The notes under the pieces are model-generated. The model was not told the DNA's origin and searched no databases. It worked only from the letters and a program-made list of their open reading frames with translations. Below, one piece after another: positions 1 through 14,385 of a stretch of DNA of 64,000 bases. Origin of the DNA: Dromaius novaehollandiae (Eukaryota > Chordata > Aves > Casuariiformes > Dromaiidae); NCBI RefSeq assembly GCF_036370855.1, contig NC_088102.1:35749835-35813834 (forward strand). The letters are read 5' to 3'. Position 1 is the stretch's first letter. Each line of letters starts with the position of its first letter. A program made the position numbers and the translations under genes.

Positions 1-2309
1 GAGGTTATTTGAATTTATCCATTGAATTTAACCTTTTCATATATTTGTAAGACAATCTCTAAAAGCAAATTATTTCAATATGTAAATGTGAATAGTTAAC
101 AAGAAAATTCCATTAGTTTTGTAATTAGCTTCTTGTTATTGATACATATGTTACAATTTTGAAAAAAATATATAAATTGGGCAAATTTTGAGATCACTTT
201 TTTGTCACAATACTTTAAAAAAGAAGTGCAAGGAAATCACTAATGTGATTATTCTAAGTATGCTCACTATATATACATATAGATATATATATATATAGGG
301 GGGAAAATTCTAAGTTGTATCCTATTAAGGAGCCTGCCAGCATTAGCAGAGACTGCCGTTGGAGACTGCTCTCAGACAGGACACCTGCTGTCAGATGGTT
401 GCCAGAAGTTCTTTTTGAAGTAGAAGAAACTAAGCTAGAGTCATACCTCAGCTGTCTGAGTAAATTTATGTTGCGTTTTGCCTAGAGAACTATACCTACC
501 AGACAATGTGTCTTTCAGGAGTGCATTTAATCTCTTCTATGGAGAACACCGACTCCAGTAAAAGTGCCCAGGAACCAGTGTAACCCCAACTGCGAAGGTG
601 TGCCTTGGCTAAGAGTGCAGACCCCACAGACAGCAATGCTGATGTGGAAGAGGGAAGGTATGAGGGCAGAGCATTCGTTGCTTCCCTGCCAGATGGCATC
701 GCAAGTCCCGATGCCACTACTTTTCCTGCTCAGCCAGGCCTGCATCTTTCCTAATCATACCTGCACTGTCAACAGATGTGAGCAAATCACATATGTGACT
801 CCCCCATTAAGCAGAAGGCCTGAAGTGATGGAGACATAAGTTGTGATAGCATCCTCTCAGTAATTCAGCAGAAAGCAGACCGACCCCCTGAGGAAGAGAA
901 ATGAGGAACAGTATTTCTCCTCAGAACATTTGCATCCTCTTCCCAGAGCTTCCTCATGTTCCCACATTGCCATCTTTTCCTTTCAAATGTAGTTTAAGTG
1001 TTTGTATGCATAGCTCAATCTTTTACCATACAGCTTTTTCTGTGATTTTTCTTATTACTGCTTTTCTGCATTAGCAAGAATGTTCCCATGTTCCCCAAAC
1101 ATGGGACTAAACAGCAAAAAGGAAAAAGCCCTTTTATGCAGCAATAATCTGGAAAAAGAAATCTGGATCATTTCAGAAATTTTGACATTTCCAGGATGAT
1201 CTTCATTCTTCAGTGTCTCTCTAAAGATCCTTTATCTTGTTTTTTAAAATATCTTTTGACCACTTCTGTAAATCGAGTAGGGATACTGACTTCACCCCTA
1301 AATTACCTTCAGAAAATACCTGAGATGCCTCTCTTCCATTTACATGCCTGATTAAGTGTTTATTTGCTATGTAGAGCAAAGCTCTTGCTTTGAAAATTCC
1401 GTTTACTTAACAATTATCTTTTTGAACTAGAGCAATGCTAGAGGTTTTTACTCTTTGGTATTTCCAAATCTCTCCTTGGCACAGTTAATCAACCCAAAAG
1501 CCTTTTTCTTCTTTAAGTAGAAGGCTGGATTTATGAAGGCCACAAATCAGTTTTCTTTACTGGATGCTGTAGTTTGAGTAGTCTCTAAATTTCTCATCTG
1601 TAATATGAAGACACAGACACTCAGGCCAGCTTAGCAGGTCTGCACTATTCCAGTGAGACAAAACAGTTTTAACTGACAGTAGGCTTTATAAAAAGAGAAT
1701 TCCCAGGCTGGCAGAGAGTAGCTGTGGTGGCTACAATAGCTTCCCTTTCCCTTTCCCTAAGACATGGCATAAACAGTTCTCTGGGAGAAAGTGGGCACAT
1801 TTGTAGCAGATTCATCATCGTCTGAAATTTGGGGGTTAAGTAGTTGGCCAGGACTGGGAGTAGTGGTTCTTGAATTCCTCTGAATCAAAGGCTTCTTCTT
1901 TGTCCACTCTTACTTCTTTTTCACAACCACTTGACTTGAAGTAGAATGGGACTTGCAACCTTCAGGTGAGACGAGATCGTATTACAGCCCTGAAATTCAG
2001 TAAACACAAAGATTCTTTTTTTTAATTGTATTTACCTACCTCTTACCCTGTCCTCTCTTCCTTGTGATTTCAAGCATGTATCAGTATTAGTCGATATATA
2101 TGACACAATATGTATGTTTCCAATCTTCCAGAAAAGGTCTACTATTAAATAACCATAAATCAGTTAGAGACTGAACTCAGCTGAGATCACAACTGAAATT
2201 TAAAACTCAAAATTGCAAAACTTTGACCAGAACCCAATGTCTAAACTCCTTCTGTCCAAAATGATATAAATTCCCCATGAATGTGGCTAAGCCACTGTGC
2301 CATATATGG

Positions 2310-2490
2310 CACATATATTCAGTTAATTCCTGTCTCAGTTTATCTGTTTTCATGGCCTTGCTCTTGTCACTTTATCTTTCTCATACTCATTTTCTCCATC
2401 TACAAAGTGGTGTTAAACTTAATTCCCTTGTAAAGTATTCTGAGATAAACTGGTGAAATAGGATATGATTTTTATTATAATGAACATGGG
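2310..2490 (+). repeat. Ancient MIR-like SINE remnant
   Basis: The order of segments follows the 3' half of amniote MIR-type elements. A degraded version of the T/C-rich stretch leads to TTTTCTCCATCTACAAAGTG (the 'cccatctgtaaaatgg' segment). Then comes TTGTAAAGTATTCTGAGATA (the 'gtaaagtgctttgagat' segment) and a TTTTATTAT tail. Divergence is high, and family assignment is from memory of the consensus. Confidence 0.55.
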
Positions 2491-4729
2491 CTGTACTTGA
2501 TTTTGAAAATATTTTATCCTAAAGATTGTAATGACTATAAGCAAAAGATTTTTGCTCAGAGATGTTGTTTTAAAGAAAAAAAAAACTCCTTTGGGCTCAG
2601 CCTAATGGCTGTTCCAAACTATTATTTAGGCAGCAAATTTTTTGAGCTGAACGTTTTGTATACTTGAGATATATATATAGTATTTGCTCATCAAGGTGAG
2701 AAGTAGGGTGCCATCCATACAAGCAAAGAAGAAACACTTTGATGTGACATTTGTCATAGGCACAAAAATAAATGTGGCTAGGCCACATTCGTTGCCCTCC
2801 CACTAATTACCCATTCATGAGTGATATACATACTTCTAGCTGATGTATAGCATGAAAAATCTGATGAGTTCCAGCAAAATGAATATATTTATTCACCTTT
2901 AATCCATGATCTGGCATATACAACAAATATCAGAGCACTTCAAAGGTGTTCACATTGGTATGTGTGTTTGTACAATTAAGACCAGAACTTGTAAAGTGTT
3001 TTTTAGTCAAAAAGTATCTCCACTTTTAAAGGCAATGTGCAGCTTGACAAGATGCCTCAACAACAAGAAACAATGAAGGAATGCTGCTTTGCACATGCAG
3101 GTCATTATCAATTAAATAAATAGGGTGGAAAGCAAAGAATCTCAGATGGAGCAACGCTCTTCACAAGGATAAATGATTCAACAAATAGAAAAAACACAAC
3201 CTTGGAGAATTAGGCTGATTTTTTTTGAATTATCATTTTTTGTGGTAACCCAGTTACACAGTGCATCATGTTGCCTTACAAATTAGCCACACGGTCTCAC
3301 TGACCTGAATTACTGGTTTCTAATTGCACACAACCTTTGAAAAGTTTCTTATTTAGGACTGAACTTTTTATGAACGGCCACTGACAATTTCTAGTTGAGA
3401 ATAAAAGCTACAATTTTAAAACTGATGAGTTTTGCTCATACAGAGGTAACTATTTATTTGGCATTTCAATTTACATGGAGGTCATTCCAGAAAGGATTTT
3501 ACAAATAGGACTATATTCCATATTGTCTATATTCTAACTATAGGATACCTTTTCTGTAACTAAAGGGTTATATTTTCAGAGGTCAGCACTTAGATGTGGC
3601 CCTAAAAAGTATTTTAAACACTTTCTGAATTTTTTCTGTTGCTTTTTGTGTTAATTCATGTTATGTGAGGTGCCTAGGAAGTCCTCCACCTAGGATTTCA
3701 TTGGAAAGGCAAGCTCAACAGGCCAGCTGCTCAAATTGGTTGGTAGGAATGGGCTTTGTCTCAGTGATAAATTAATTGGTGATTCACTGAAGAACACCAT
3801 TCTGTGCTGCAGATTTGCCTGCCCATACTGGGTTTGTTTATGGGTCTTAGAACAAATTGGTACACATGGCCTACAAGATGGCCAGTTGTTTTTTGTTTTA
3901 ATACAGAATTTATGTAGACTATTTGGCTATTTCTAGACTGGTTCCAGCCCTAGAACTCAACTGTCTGTGCTGTTAAATTATTAGTCTGTCTCCGCCCATG
4001 CCAGCATTCTCCCAGATAATTCTTAGGTATAATTTAGGAGTCAACACAGGCCAGTGATCACTTTTTGCATACGGCTACTCTGATTTGGTAGGGTAGAGAG
4101 AGATTAACAGTGTTAATAGGACCAGGCCAATTGGCCTAAGGGCCAGAGCACGGGCTATGGCACTGCTCAGTTTACTAGGATACATGTAACTTTAGCCTGT
4201 TAAAACACAATAATAGCTTAACCTGCTGTTACTGCACAGAAAACCCAGCTACATTGGTGCAGCAATTAAAGTCAAGATTTGGTTCTTCCTCTTGCATGAG
4301 AACTGTATTCATCTAAAAAGCCTTGTCTATATGTTTAGGCTGTTAATGGTATATCACCTTGTCCTCTAGCCAATATTCATGGTCTATGTAGACAATGAAC
4401 CTGAAAATATGTTTCCTTTTGCAGTAAGATAAGTCTGGCCTTGAGCATGTCCAGAGGCTTTATTACCTGTTGGCTAGATCCAGACAGGCTGTCTATAGGT
4501 AGTACATATTCTTCTTGGCCTGCAAAGCAGGGAAGTGGGAGGCAGTACAGCTTTCCTTACAGCTCTTCCTCAGGCCACTTTTTCAGGATGGTGCAAATAG
4601 TCACTAAGGTCAAAAATCTGCTCAGCAGAGTAGTGGTGACTCACATAAGTAATAGTTTGCTGAATCATCCATTTTCACAGTTTAAGGGCTTCAGTCATTG
4701 TTCTTGTATAGAAATCGCACAAGTGCCAG

Positions 4730-4749
4730 TATCCAGTTTAAACTGGATA
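4730..4749. repeat. Perfect 20-bp palindrome
   Basis: The ten bases TATCCAGTTT are followed directly by their exact reverse complement. It could be a chance cruciform or a dimeric protein-binding site. No function is evident. Confidence 0.7.
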
Positions 4750-5519
4750 TAAAATACTCCTAAATCTAGAGATGTTATTTTACACTCTCTGTACTCACTC
4801 AGTGCTACTGTAAATCATTACTCAAGCTAAAGAACAATGGAGAACTGAAACTTCAAGAAGTAAACTCAGGGAGAAGTCTCTTTTTATACTTGCAAGACAA
4901 GTATTATTCTGCTTATACTACATGCTGTATGGGATGAAACATGCCAATTCACACAGAAACAAAGGATTATTTACTGTCATTTATTGTTTAGCTTGATTAT
5001 CTGACATGTTGCTTTGGACCAAAGATTCTATTAATCAGGGCTTGGAAAGAATTCCATGTTTATGATAAAAAGAGAAGGAAAAGACATAAAACCAGTTACT
5101 AGTGCTGACTTAGCTTTAGAAAGATCCCACTTTAAAAATCTGAGTATATTCACTTCATTAATTTTTTGCTAGTAGTATCATTTCTGAGTTGTTAGTGCTG
5201 CTGCTAGTCAGTAGAAAAGTCAGAAGACAAGTCAATAGACAAGTCCATTTAGTTTCTTCTTTTTAATTGACTTACAAAATAGGCATCAGGAAATCATATT
5301 TTAGAGTATGTAAGGATCATAATAAAAACTTTGTTATTGAAAGTAGCTCCGATTTCCACTGTGCCTTTTGCATGAAAACCTTAAGGGAATCCTAAGGAAT
5401 TGCACAAATATTCCAAATTAAAACTTGCAACCCTAGCATGAAGTGCTGATAACGGTGCAGATGCAGGGGTACAGAAAGAGCACTATGAGATAATGGATTC
5501 ACTGTGCATTGTTGTCACC

Positions 5520-5544
5520 AAAAAAAAAAAAAAAAAAAAAAAAA
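5520..5544 (+). repeat. Poly-A tract (25 A)
   Basis: An uninterrupted run of 25 A follows GTTGTCACC. No recognisable retroposed gene or element lies upstream and I see no target-site duplication, so this is best called a simple homopolymer. Confidence 0.8.
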
Positions 5545-6933
5545 CAGAAATGAGAGGAAGATCAATTGAAGAGTGCCTTGTGTCTGGAACTTGACAAAAA
5601 AAATATAAAGAAAGGTGCTGAGTATAAGATGCAAGCTTCCAACCTTCTCAGAGTTGTAAGTCTGTACATCTCAGGAACCATTTTTAGTACTGGAAATCTT
5701 TTGTCATAGACGAGTGATGACAAATTTTTGCATTTGTCTAAATTTCATTTGTCTGCACTATTCTTTCTTTCATCTTCCAAAATACCAAAGAGTTTCTCTG
5801 AGTACTGAGACTACTCAAAGGTTCATGTTCCCCAAACTGAGAAAAGTTGTTTTACCTGACACAAGTTGACCTGTACCGACTTACAAAGTGGAACTGGATA
5901 GTTACTGTGGTTACAGAATACCAAACCCACGCTTGGTTCTGGGACGCTTTTTGGAGGGAAGTACTGTAGAAAGTGCTGTTTAGAATTAGGCTTGTTGCCA
6001 GCTCCAGATTTTTAAGAATATATTTCCTGAACTCTTAAAAATAGTGTTCTTAATGTAAGCCCTAAGACATTAGCAGCCAGATGCTGCTCTTTAGGAAGGA
6101 AAAGGGATTAAGCTGAAGACACTGGCAGCTATCAGAGTAAGAAAAGCTTTTCTCTCTCTATTTCTTTTCTTGTGGAGCAATTTGATAGTTTGCATAGCTC
6201 CATTTCAGAAACAGAACTGGTCAGGCACTTTGTGACAGTTTTAAAGACAAGTTTTAAAATGTGACCATTTGTATTCTGAAATTCTGAAATGGCATTTGGT
6301 TTTTATGATATATATCACTGGTTTGGATTTTTTTCATTCACAAGTAAAATGGATTGACTTATTTTCTATCCTTTAACCAAAACTAAGCAGTTTTTGAAAC
6401 CATTGGTTTCAAAAGGTTGGTTTCTGCCCTACCACTGGTGCTTTGTCCCCTGCACATAAATGGGCAAATCCGCTATTCCGAAGTCGTATGGAGAAAGGAA
6501 GAGGGAGAGGGAGATTCTGTTTTTCTCAGGGCTAATCATGGGGCTAATTCAGGTTAATTGTCAGCATAAGCCCTCTAGAGCACACAAACTCCTTCAGTAG
6601 GCTTGTGTAGGTCTACTGCAAGGGAGCTTATGTGAACTTTCCTGTCCACATTGCAAAGAATATATAATCCACACAGTCTCCTTATTTATGACAAAGTTGT
6701 AGATAAAGCTTCCATTGTACTGAAAGTAAAATTCTCTTTGTATGCAGGTGTTCCTGTCAAGTTACTCATTTACAAGTACATTTACATTCCTTTCCATCTT
6801 CCATTGTACATATATGCACATATACCAGCACATACCCAAACACATTAAGATGAAGACTGGTAAATATGCACAGACATCCTAGCCACAAATGGCTGCCTAC
6901 ACTTATCACAATTTGCAGACTTACCAGCTCAGG

Positions 6934-6954
6934 TTGTACTGACTGTCAGTACAA
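6934..6954. repeat. Short inverted repeat (9-bp arms, 3-nt loop)
   Basis: TTGTACTGA, then CTG, then TCAGTACAA: the arms are perfectly complementary. The stem is too short to be a microRNA precursor. Confidence 0.6.
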
Positions 6955-7476
6955 TCTGACTGATCTTTGCTAGGAAGCAGAAGTTTCAGGATAATAATAT
7001 AACACACAAGCAGAGTTATGCCCTGCTTACTGTATGAAATGGAATTAAAATTTAGGCAATCTGTGCTATATTTTTGTAATATACTTAGATTTAGCAGTAG
7101 TCTTTTATACAGCAAGATAATTGTTAATGAATTATCAAGTTTTCAGTTCACTTGAACTGTGTAGTATTAGCATGATAAGGTAATATACATTTCATCGATA
7201 TTCTTATACTTAACCAGAGAATATGCTATGCACAATTAATCAAAGACATCGTATGATCCTCTCTGCAATGTTTATTCACTGTAATATCACCATATGATTT
7301 ATTTATTCTGATCAGTGTAGGTCTGACTGTTATTACAATCATGCAAAAGAAGGGCAAACATTCAAACTACAATGGTAGTATTTTTATGTTTTGCACAAAA
7401 TTATTAAATGTCCCTGTGAACTTAGAAAACTTTCAACCCAGGAATACATTTGTTAGCTTAGGTTTTCAGGGTTTGG

Positions 7477-7478
<2 letters not shown>

Positions 7479-7506
<28 letters not shown>
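7479..7506 (+). repeat. Poly-T tract (28 T)
   Basis: A pure run of 28 T in AT-rich intergenic sequence. No adjoining mobile element is recognised. Confidence 0.8.
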
Positions 7507-7511
<5 letters not shown>

Positions 7512-10500
7512 ATAAGTATAGTTATTTTTAAGTTATTTGAGTTCCTTTAAAAATTAGGGTTTTGTGTACATACAGATTTGGAAAATGTGTTCTTGAGTGG
7601 CTAATAAACAGCCTTGATTTGCAAACTAAAAATTGGCAAATAATTGGACAGCTCTAGAGCACAATATAGCTCGCTGCACTGATCAGAGCTATTCATATGG
7701 TTTTGACTGAAATATGCAGGTGCAGATAGCAGCTTGTATATCAGCACAATTCTTAGAGGACTAAATGACAGAGAGCCACCCTTTCATGGATTTGAACCAT
7801 CTGCAGCTAATAACACAAAAGTGATAAAAATCTGGGTAGTAAAAGTTCATCTGCTTTGATTTTTAAAGGTTTGTTTGAGTTCTAATCTTGATCTTGTTTA
7901 AGTTACTGGTAGAGCTTATGTAAACACCAGTTGTGTGGGCACAGCCTTTTGTGGGTTAAAAAGCCCGTGCCCATAAGGGGAGATATCAACTATTGGCCCA
8001 TCTGAAAAAATTCCTACAGGACAATGCATTGACAACCTGAGCCTGAATGAGATTGCTCCTCTAGTATTCATTTTTGTGGCCTGGGGGAAAAGCAGGTTAT
8101 CTGTCACAAGACATGCTAGCCAATTATTGCTTTATACTTATACTGAATAATTCACTGAAAAATGAATAGTGGAAGAAGTCTGCTTAATGCCTTGCTCAAT
8201 TCTGAAATTTTGATTAAAATGTGCAATTGAACCAAGCAGAAGTTTGGCACTAAATCTGCTTATTAGTATTGGCACTAGATCTGCTTTTTTTTTCTTTTTC
8301 CTTTTTTTTTTTTTTTGAAAGGAAGAAGCTCGAAAGAGCTGGAGTATTTTGATTTGAAAACTGGCAATTGTGATTGCCTGGGGTGGGGGTGGGGAGGTGG
8401 ACAGGGGGAGAAACTGTTTTATTGAGCAGACAAGAACTTTGAATGCAGCAGGAAACATAATCTACAAAGCTTTCCCAAAATGCCAGCACTGATATTAAAT
8501 ACGTTTGTCTCATCCCATTTCAGCAATAAGAGTAATGTGAGTTAAATTTATTTCTCATAATGGTGAAAAACACCTCCCACACAGATATGATAAAGCACCA
8601 GAAGAACAATGAGATAACCTGGAGAATGAGCACTGTGCTGTTCACAGCACAATGGTACGGACTGGTACTCTTCTACTAGGCAGGTCTTCCAGCCTCTCCA
8701 TCCTCCTTCCTCCACTATTACTGCAAAGGGACTCTTGAGGAAAAGACTGTAGTCAATGTCTGTGCTGCATGACTCCCAAGTTAAAGTTTTAGCTCATGGG
8801 AATTACCAGCAATGGTATAAAATATTTAAGCACTACTTAAAGGCTAAAAACATGAGCTCTCAGTTGTTTCATACTTTCTCTTCACTTTTCCTTCCTATTC
8901 CCAGCTGAACTGCATCAAAGGGTTTGGCCCCATATTTTATAATCCTACACAGAGAGAGAATTTTGGAGACAGTATATAGTTTTGGTCAGTGGAAAAATAC
9001 TCCTTCAGTCTTTCTATAACTGCAAGGCCATTACCCATTTTCTAGAGCTTGTCTGGCCCAGTTTCCTAAACGTGGGAACTTCTACTACTTCCCTTGGGCA
9101 AGCTCAGCACAGTCTGGTGCGTCTCATTGGCAGGAAGCTTAACCTGACCCAAAGATTCTCACAAAGCCAATGTGGTTTTGTTATTGAATCCTTGACATGG
9201 TCAAAAGAAAAATTATGCTGTTTAAAGCACTCCTCTACGTGCCCCAGGCAAGCAAACCATCACGATACACAGTAAGCAGTACCCCATGCTCTCTTTGTAC
9301 CGCTCTCAATAGAACCTACATCAAGCGGTAACTGGAAGGGGGCAGGAAGGCATAGTCTTGCCTTCAATGAGAAGAAAATGTTCTTATGCAGTAGTCCTTG
9401 GTGATTTTTCACTCTTTTAACAAAAACATGCGAAAAGCAACTTTTAGAAAGTTCAGCCAGGACAACATACTTCCAGTTACGTCTCCCTGTGCTTTGCAGA
9501 TGACAAAGGCATTGAAGATCATTAACTAGACCATATGGACTACATTTTTTACCCTCTCCACCCCCAGCCCCATGCTATTTCTTGTGGCAGCATATGGTTT
9601 CAGCATTTTATCTGTTCTAGTCACCCATCCCATCTCTTTGATGAAATTAGTTGCATATGTAGGTTTGTTTGTCTGTGTGTTCTGATCTCAGGATCGACAA
9701 CTGTGCTCTCCTCAAGAGGAGGAAGAGTGGGCACACATTGTTACTTTTTATGAGCGCATTTCACTGCTGCCTTCTCACAGAACATGGCACTGGTCTCCCC
9801 AGACTTTTTTTCCCCTCTCTTTTTTGTATATCTTGAATAGCTTTTCATATGTTGGTTTCTGGTAGCTTGCTCTCCTATGTGAAAAATACAGGGATTGTAA
9901 ATGAAAAAAATCTGAAAAAATATATAAATGACATTAAGAAAATGGCAACAGGCAAATGTGATCCCATACAATTTCCTCACTTGCAGTGTACAAGGGGAGA
10001 GTTAAGGACTTTGTGCCATAAATCTTTTATAACTAGGGTATAAAATATGTTACTATTGTAGGGTTGTTTCAGACCTCAAAAGCCTAATGATGGCCATGGC
10101 AAAATACCAAAATATAGAAGTGGTCAAAAAAAACCCTAGATAGATGCCTCATAGGAATATTCTGCACTGTATGATTGCATGGCTTTACTGGCTTCCTCAT
10201 GCAAAAAGCCTAAGGAAACATTAGTGTACATGTTAATCTTAGTGAACAGAGGTTACACACTCACATTCTTTGTGAAGGAGTAATTCCTCTTTATGATCGT
10301 TAGGAACTCATTTGTTCATATATTTTTGCATTATAAAACCCGATAGCTTTATATATAAAGCTCATATTCTACATACTACATCAATAATATCTTGCAGAGG
10401 AAGTGTGTTTAAAGTAGAAATGGAGATCTTCAGTGAAGCTGCTAAGAAAAGATCAAAATTTTGTAGCTTTTTCACAAGTATTTTACTCCTATTTTCACCA

Positions 10501-13500
10501 ATTCCAGTCTTCATATGCGAATTACAGAACACATTGTTTGGAGGAAAACAAGATGAGATTTAGGTCTAGCACACACATGGAGAAATGATTCACAGAAGAA
10601 GAAAAGCGTAGAAAAAGGAGAGAGAAAAATCTTAACCTGGGGAAACGGATTGAATGGAAAGAACAGCACATGAAATCAGAAAGGTGTGAATACAGTTCAG
10701 AGACAGTTTTAAAATTTAGAAAGACAGCTTTCAAGTGGATACAAATACGAGTAGAAGGGGTCATATCCTGTATGTTCAGTCTTTCCTTAAAACATATTCT
10801 GCACACAAGGTGATCAGGAAAGGAATTTTATTTGAAATGCTGACCACACTTTGTAAGGTGCAGTCTGAGAACAATGATTCTGTAAAGAGCCTCCACAGGA
10901 ATAACTATTTACTTATCCATTCTCATGTAAAAAATGTAATATCAACAATAGAAAAAAACAAAATTAGAGAAAAATACTCAGAGTTGTTCATCACACTGGC
11001 GGACTGTTCTTTCCAGCTGCTGGTTATTCAGTCAGCAATGAGAAGAGATGATAGCATCATTTCTATTATCAGGATGGTAGCTATGTGATAGTAACAATTT
11101 CACTCAGAAAGATTTGTGATTCATCCAGAATCATGGAATGGAGTATCCTGACCAATCTGAGGGTGGTATAGAAAGGGCTTCTGCATCTCTGTGGGTTTTG
11201 AGATAAAGTAGTATTTATTTATGCTCATGCAGCAAAAGGAATGTTCTCAGACCTATTTCTAAGAATGGCATCATGACTTTTTCAGCAATTCTGTGGGTAA
11301 TTTGAAAGTAGCAGGTATTGAGTGTTTCTGTAGCTCCCATGAAAGCATTCTGATCATAAATGTATATAATTTTACACCAGCATTTTTGAAATTTGACTTT
11401 TTTCATTCACAGTAGCTTGACTTGCCTAAGAATTTTGCCTCTGCTCTACTATGTTTGAAAAATCTTTGTGGGATTTGGAAAGGAACAGCATGCATCAACT
11501 CTCGGACTTCACATTTCACCTTATCTGTGAGCAAATGACAAAAATCGGTGGAAAACTTTAACTGGTGGATTTGACAATGAAAGTTCTGAGAGTTACAGCA
11601 AGGCAGCTGAACCACAAGAGAACTGCTCTCAGAGGATTCATTATGGTGCTGGCAGAGCGTCTAGCATGTGTTCCTCTTAATATAAGTTATCACCATACCG
11701 TAGCTAGCACATATTTAAGCAATGAGGTATGATCAAGGCCAGCATAGGAGACAATGATAGTCTGACAGTTTGGGGCAATCCCAAAGCAAATGTCAGGTGC
11801 TCACCAATCCTGAAAGCCATTGGTTGTGACTCTACTACTAATAGAAAATAAAATAAACAATCAACAGCATTCACATTATAGGAGGAAGGGAAAAGAGTTG
11901 TAGAAAGATTAAAGAACAAAGCACAAACATTCTGGTTTTGCTGAAACTAGCTGAATCTAGCTGAAATGTTCAGAGCAGTAGCAGTGGAGAGCGGTTGCTC
12001 CTTCTGCATTCCCAAAGTCTTGAAGTTGTTTGTCCCAGGGTCAGGTCACTTCAGGGCTGTCTTAACTTATATCCAAATCAGGAGATCAATGGAGTATTTT
12101 GGTAGCAAATTATTGCAAAACGGTAAAGAAAACCCACTAACAATGTCTTTTCCCCTGAAAAGTCCCTTGCACTGTTGAGTTGGGCAGAGGAAGTTGTGAA
12201 AAAACATATTTTATTTGATCTAGAAGAGTATGTTTTCTTTGCATTTGATATACACTCATAGCTGACATAACCTAAGGTTTCTGCAGTAATATACCTTTTC
12301 ATTCTCACACCAGGCAAAAAAATTGATCCCAAATCTTTGGTAGGTCATATAAAAACAATAACATTTCTAAAAACAAAATTGAAAATTCACAAGTAAATAT
12401 ATGCATATTTGGCGATATGAATATAAGCCACATTTGTTAGAAAAGGGATAGGATGGAAGATAAAACTTTCCTGCCAAAAGGATTCATATGATGTAGCACT
12501 TTAAAACACATACAGGAATAGTAGGCCATTCACAATCACAGCCTGAAAGTTCAAGTTAGCTGTTACTGTCAATGTTGACTACATAAATCACAAACTAAGT
12601 AAAAAACAGAAAAAATATATTGCTAGGTATTGTATCCAAGTACTCTATTGCAAAATACAGTGACTAATCTTCGAAAGCTTCTAAGTATTTACTAAGAACT
12701 TTATCACCAGACCAAGAAAATTGCCCTTCTTGATTCCTTCTACCATATTTTTGTCCCACTTTTTCTATTCCTGGACTTTTAAAAACTTTTTAACAAATGT
12801 CATTTATCCTATAGGACAACTAATACTGAAACACCTCACAGCAAAATCTTCCTGATGATTTCAGGAGATCGGGGATATAAAACAGGTGAATGTTTAAATG
12901 ACTGTTTTGCTTGATTCATCCTCATTCCTGGAGACAAATGTACTTTCTTTTTACTGTTTTGAAAACAGAATTGTACCTATAAGAGTGCTGCTCAGATGGT
13001 ATTTGAAGATGTTACTTGAATAAAGGTAATTACTAGGTTCATTCAGGAGGGCATAACTGGCATACACCAGACAGTTGGTATAATGAAGCCATGCCTTGGA
13101 GACTGCTCGAAACCCAGTCATCATGGAAAAATTAGCTTTACTCTGGATTCTTGTCTTTCTAAATATATCTTTTAAACTTCTTAATAGACTTCACATTTCT
13201 ACGTTAGTTACAGGGAATACAAACAAGCCTGTTTTTACATCAGGCTGTTGAAGCAAGTCAGGAGAAACAAGTAATTATAGGGTCAGTATTAACCTTGAGG
13301 GCCTATCCTGATTCAAAAAATGGTAACATGAATACTTGAATACAAGATCAGCCCATCACTGCTGTATAAAAAGTGACATTTGGAAGTGGAGATGAATTCA
13401 TTTTATGATATGATCCATATTACTAAGAGCACCAATATTGAAATCATCCATGGATGTAATACCATCCATTTCAAAAGTTTCCAAAGAATATGGAAGATCG

Positions 13501-14034
13501 TTCTAGTATTGTGGCAAACTATGCTATATCCTGAAAGAAATGGAAGCTTACTGGAAAACATCGGCAAATAGATAGTATCTCAAGACTTAATTGACAGGAA
13601 CCTAAAAAGACAAGAGTCTGAAAAATATCCTCAAAATGTATTTTCCAGTAGATGATCCTTTGCAGCTCTCTATGTAGTCTGTGTCCTGTGAACAGCAAGT
13701 TTCTTTGTAGTCAAGTGACTGAAAGAAAAAAGATGAATTGCTTTTACATTTACAACAGCTATTACACACTGGGTTGATTGGAATTATCTATAAAATATAT
13801 GTCAATGAGCTGCTATTTCCATTGACTTCCAAGGAAATTTTGCTCTTTGATTCTGTCTTGGGACTTTTTAAATTTCTTTAATTTCCCAAAATGTTTTACC
13901 AATCCACATTTAGTATTCCTACTCTTGTTGTTCTAAATCGATTCATAGCCAGTCAAGACAAATAAAGAGTTCCCAGCAATGTCAAATACATAGCCTTTTC
14001 AGGTATATATTTCCTAGTAACAGTAGGAGAATAA

Positions 14035-14385
14035 TGTGTGGTTAATATATTAGACTGAAATCAAGAGATCTGGAATCAATTTGTGCTGTTACCACAGAGA
14101 CTCAATACAACCTTATGCATTTGTGGGCAAATCACAAAAGGGAAGAATATACAGTACATAACTTTAGGCATCTAATCTAGGTGCCCCAGTTATGGCTTCC
14201 TGTGTGTCTGCTGTATCCATCGAATAGATAATAATTTTAGGTGCCTCTACGCTCTATTTGCAAACACAATTGGACTTCAGTCATTATTGGGTTATTCTTT
14301 CCTATGTGTATGTTCAGTGGCTAGCACAATGAAGCCTAGACCTTCGCTGAGCCCTGTAGATACTATGACACCACCATCACCAAAG
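14035..14385 (+). repeat. Ancient amniote MIR-like SINE, nearly full length
   Basis: The 5' part resembles the MIR head: GTGGTTAA, then AATCAAGAGATCTGG, then a degraded 'tctgccac' block, then TGGGCAAATCAC. The far end, around 14320-14380, has GTGGCTAGCACAATGAAGCC followed by CTGAGCCCTGTAGATACTATGA. That matches the 'cctagcacaatggggcc ... gctactgtaata' tail seen in amniote SINEs. Middle segments are eroded. The order and orientation of the blocks support one old insertion rather than chance. Confidence 0.6.

Larger units (their letters stand above)
1..14034. other. Intergenic sequence upstream of SPRED1
   Basis: This stretch is AT-rich with no coding exon I can support. It contains a MIR-like remnant at about 2310-2490, homopolymer runs near 5.5 and 7.5 kb, a 20-bp palindrome at 4730 and a small inverted repeat at 6934. 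The segment 540-780 is less AT-rich and has overlapping frames of 72-91 codons on both strands, but none resembles a known protein. In mammals the region upstream of SPRED1 is gene-poor, which fits. Confidence 0.7.

Noticed and set aside
9018..9078. Possible third CR1 3' scrap (GGCCATTACCC ... CTGGCCCAGTTTCC)
   Set aside because: Resembles the block at 18.1 kb, but with too many mismatches and gaps to call by eye.
10735..11088. 117-codon plus-strand frame upstream
   Set aside because: No recognisable domain, promoter or splice context, and a minus-strand frame overlaps its start.
11128..11160. CAGAATCATGGAATGG, like the CR1 tail motif of chicken
   Set aside because: Only about 16 bases match and the following sequence does not continue into the CR1 consensus.
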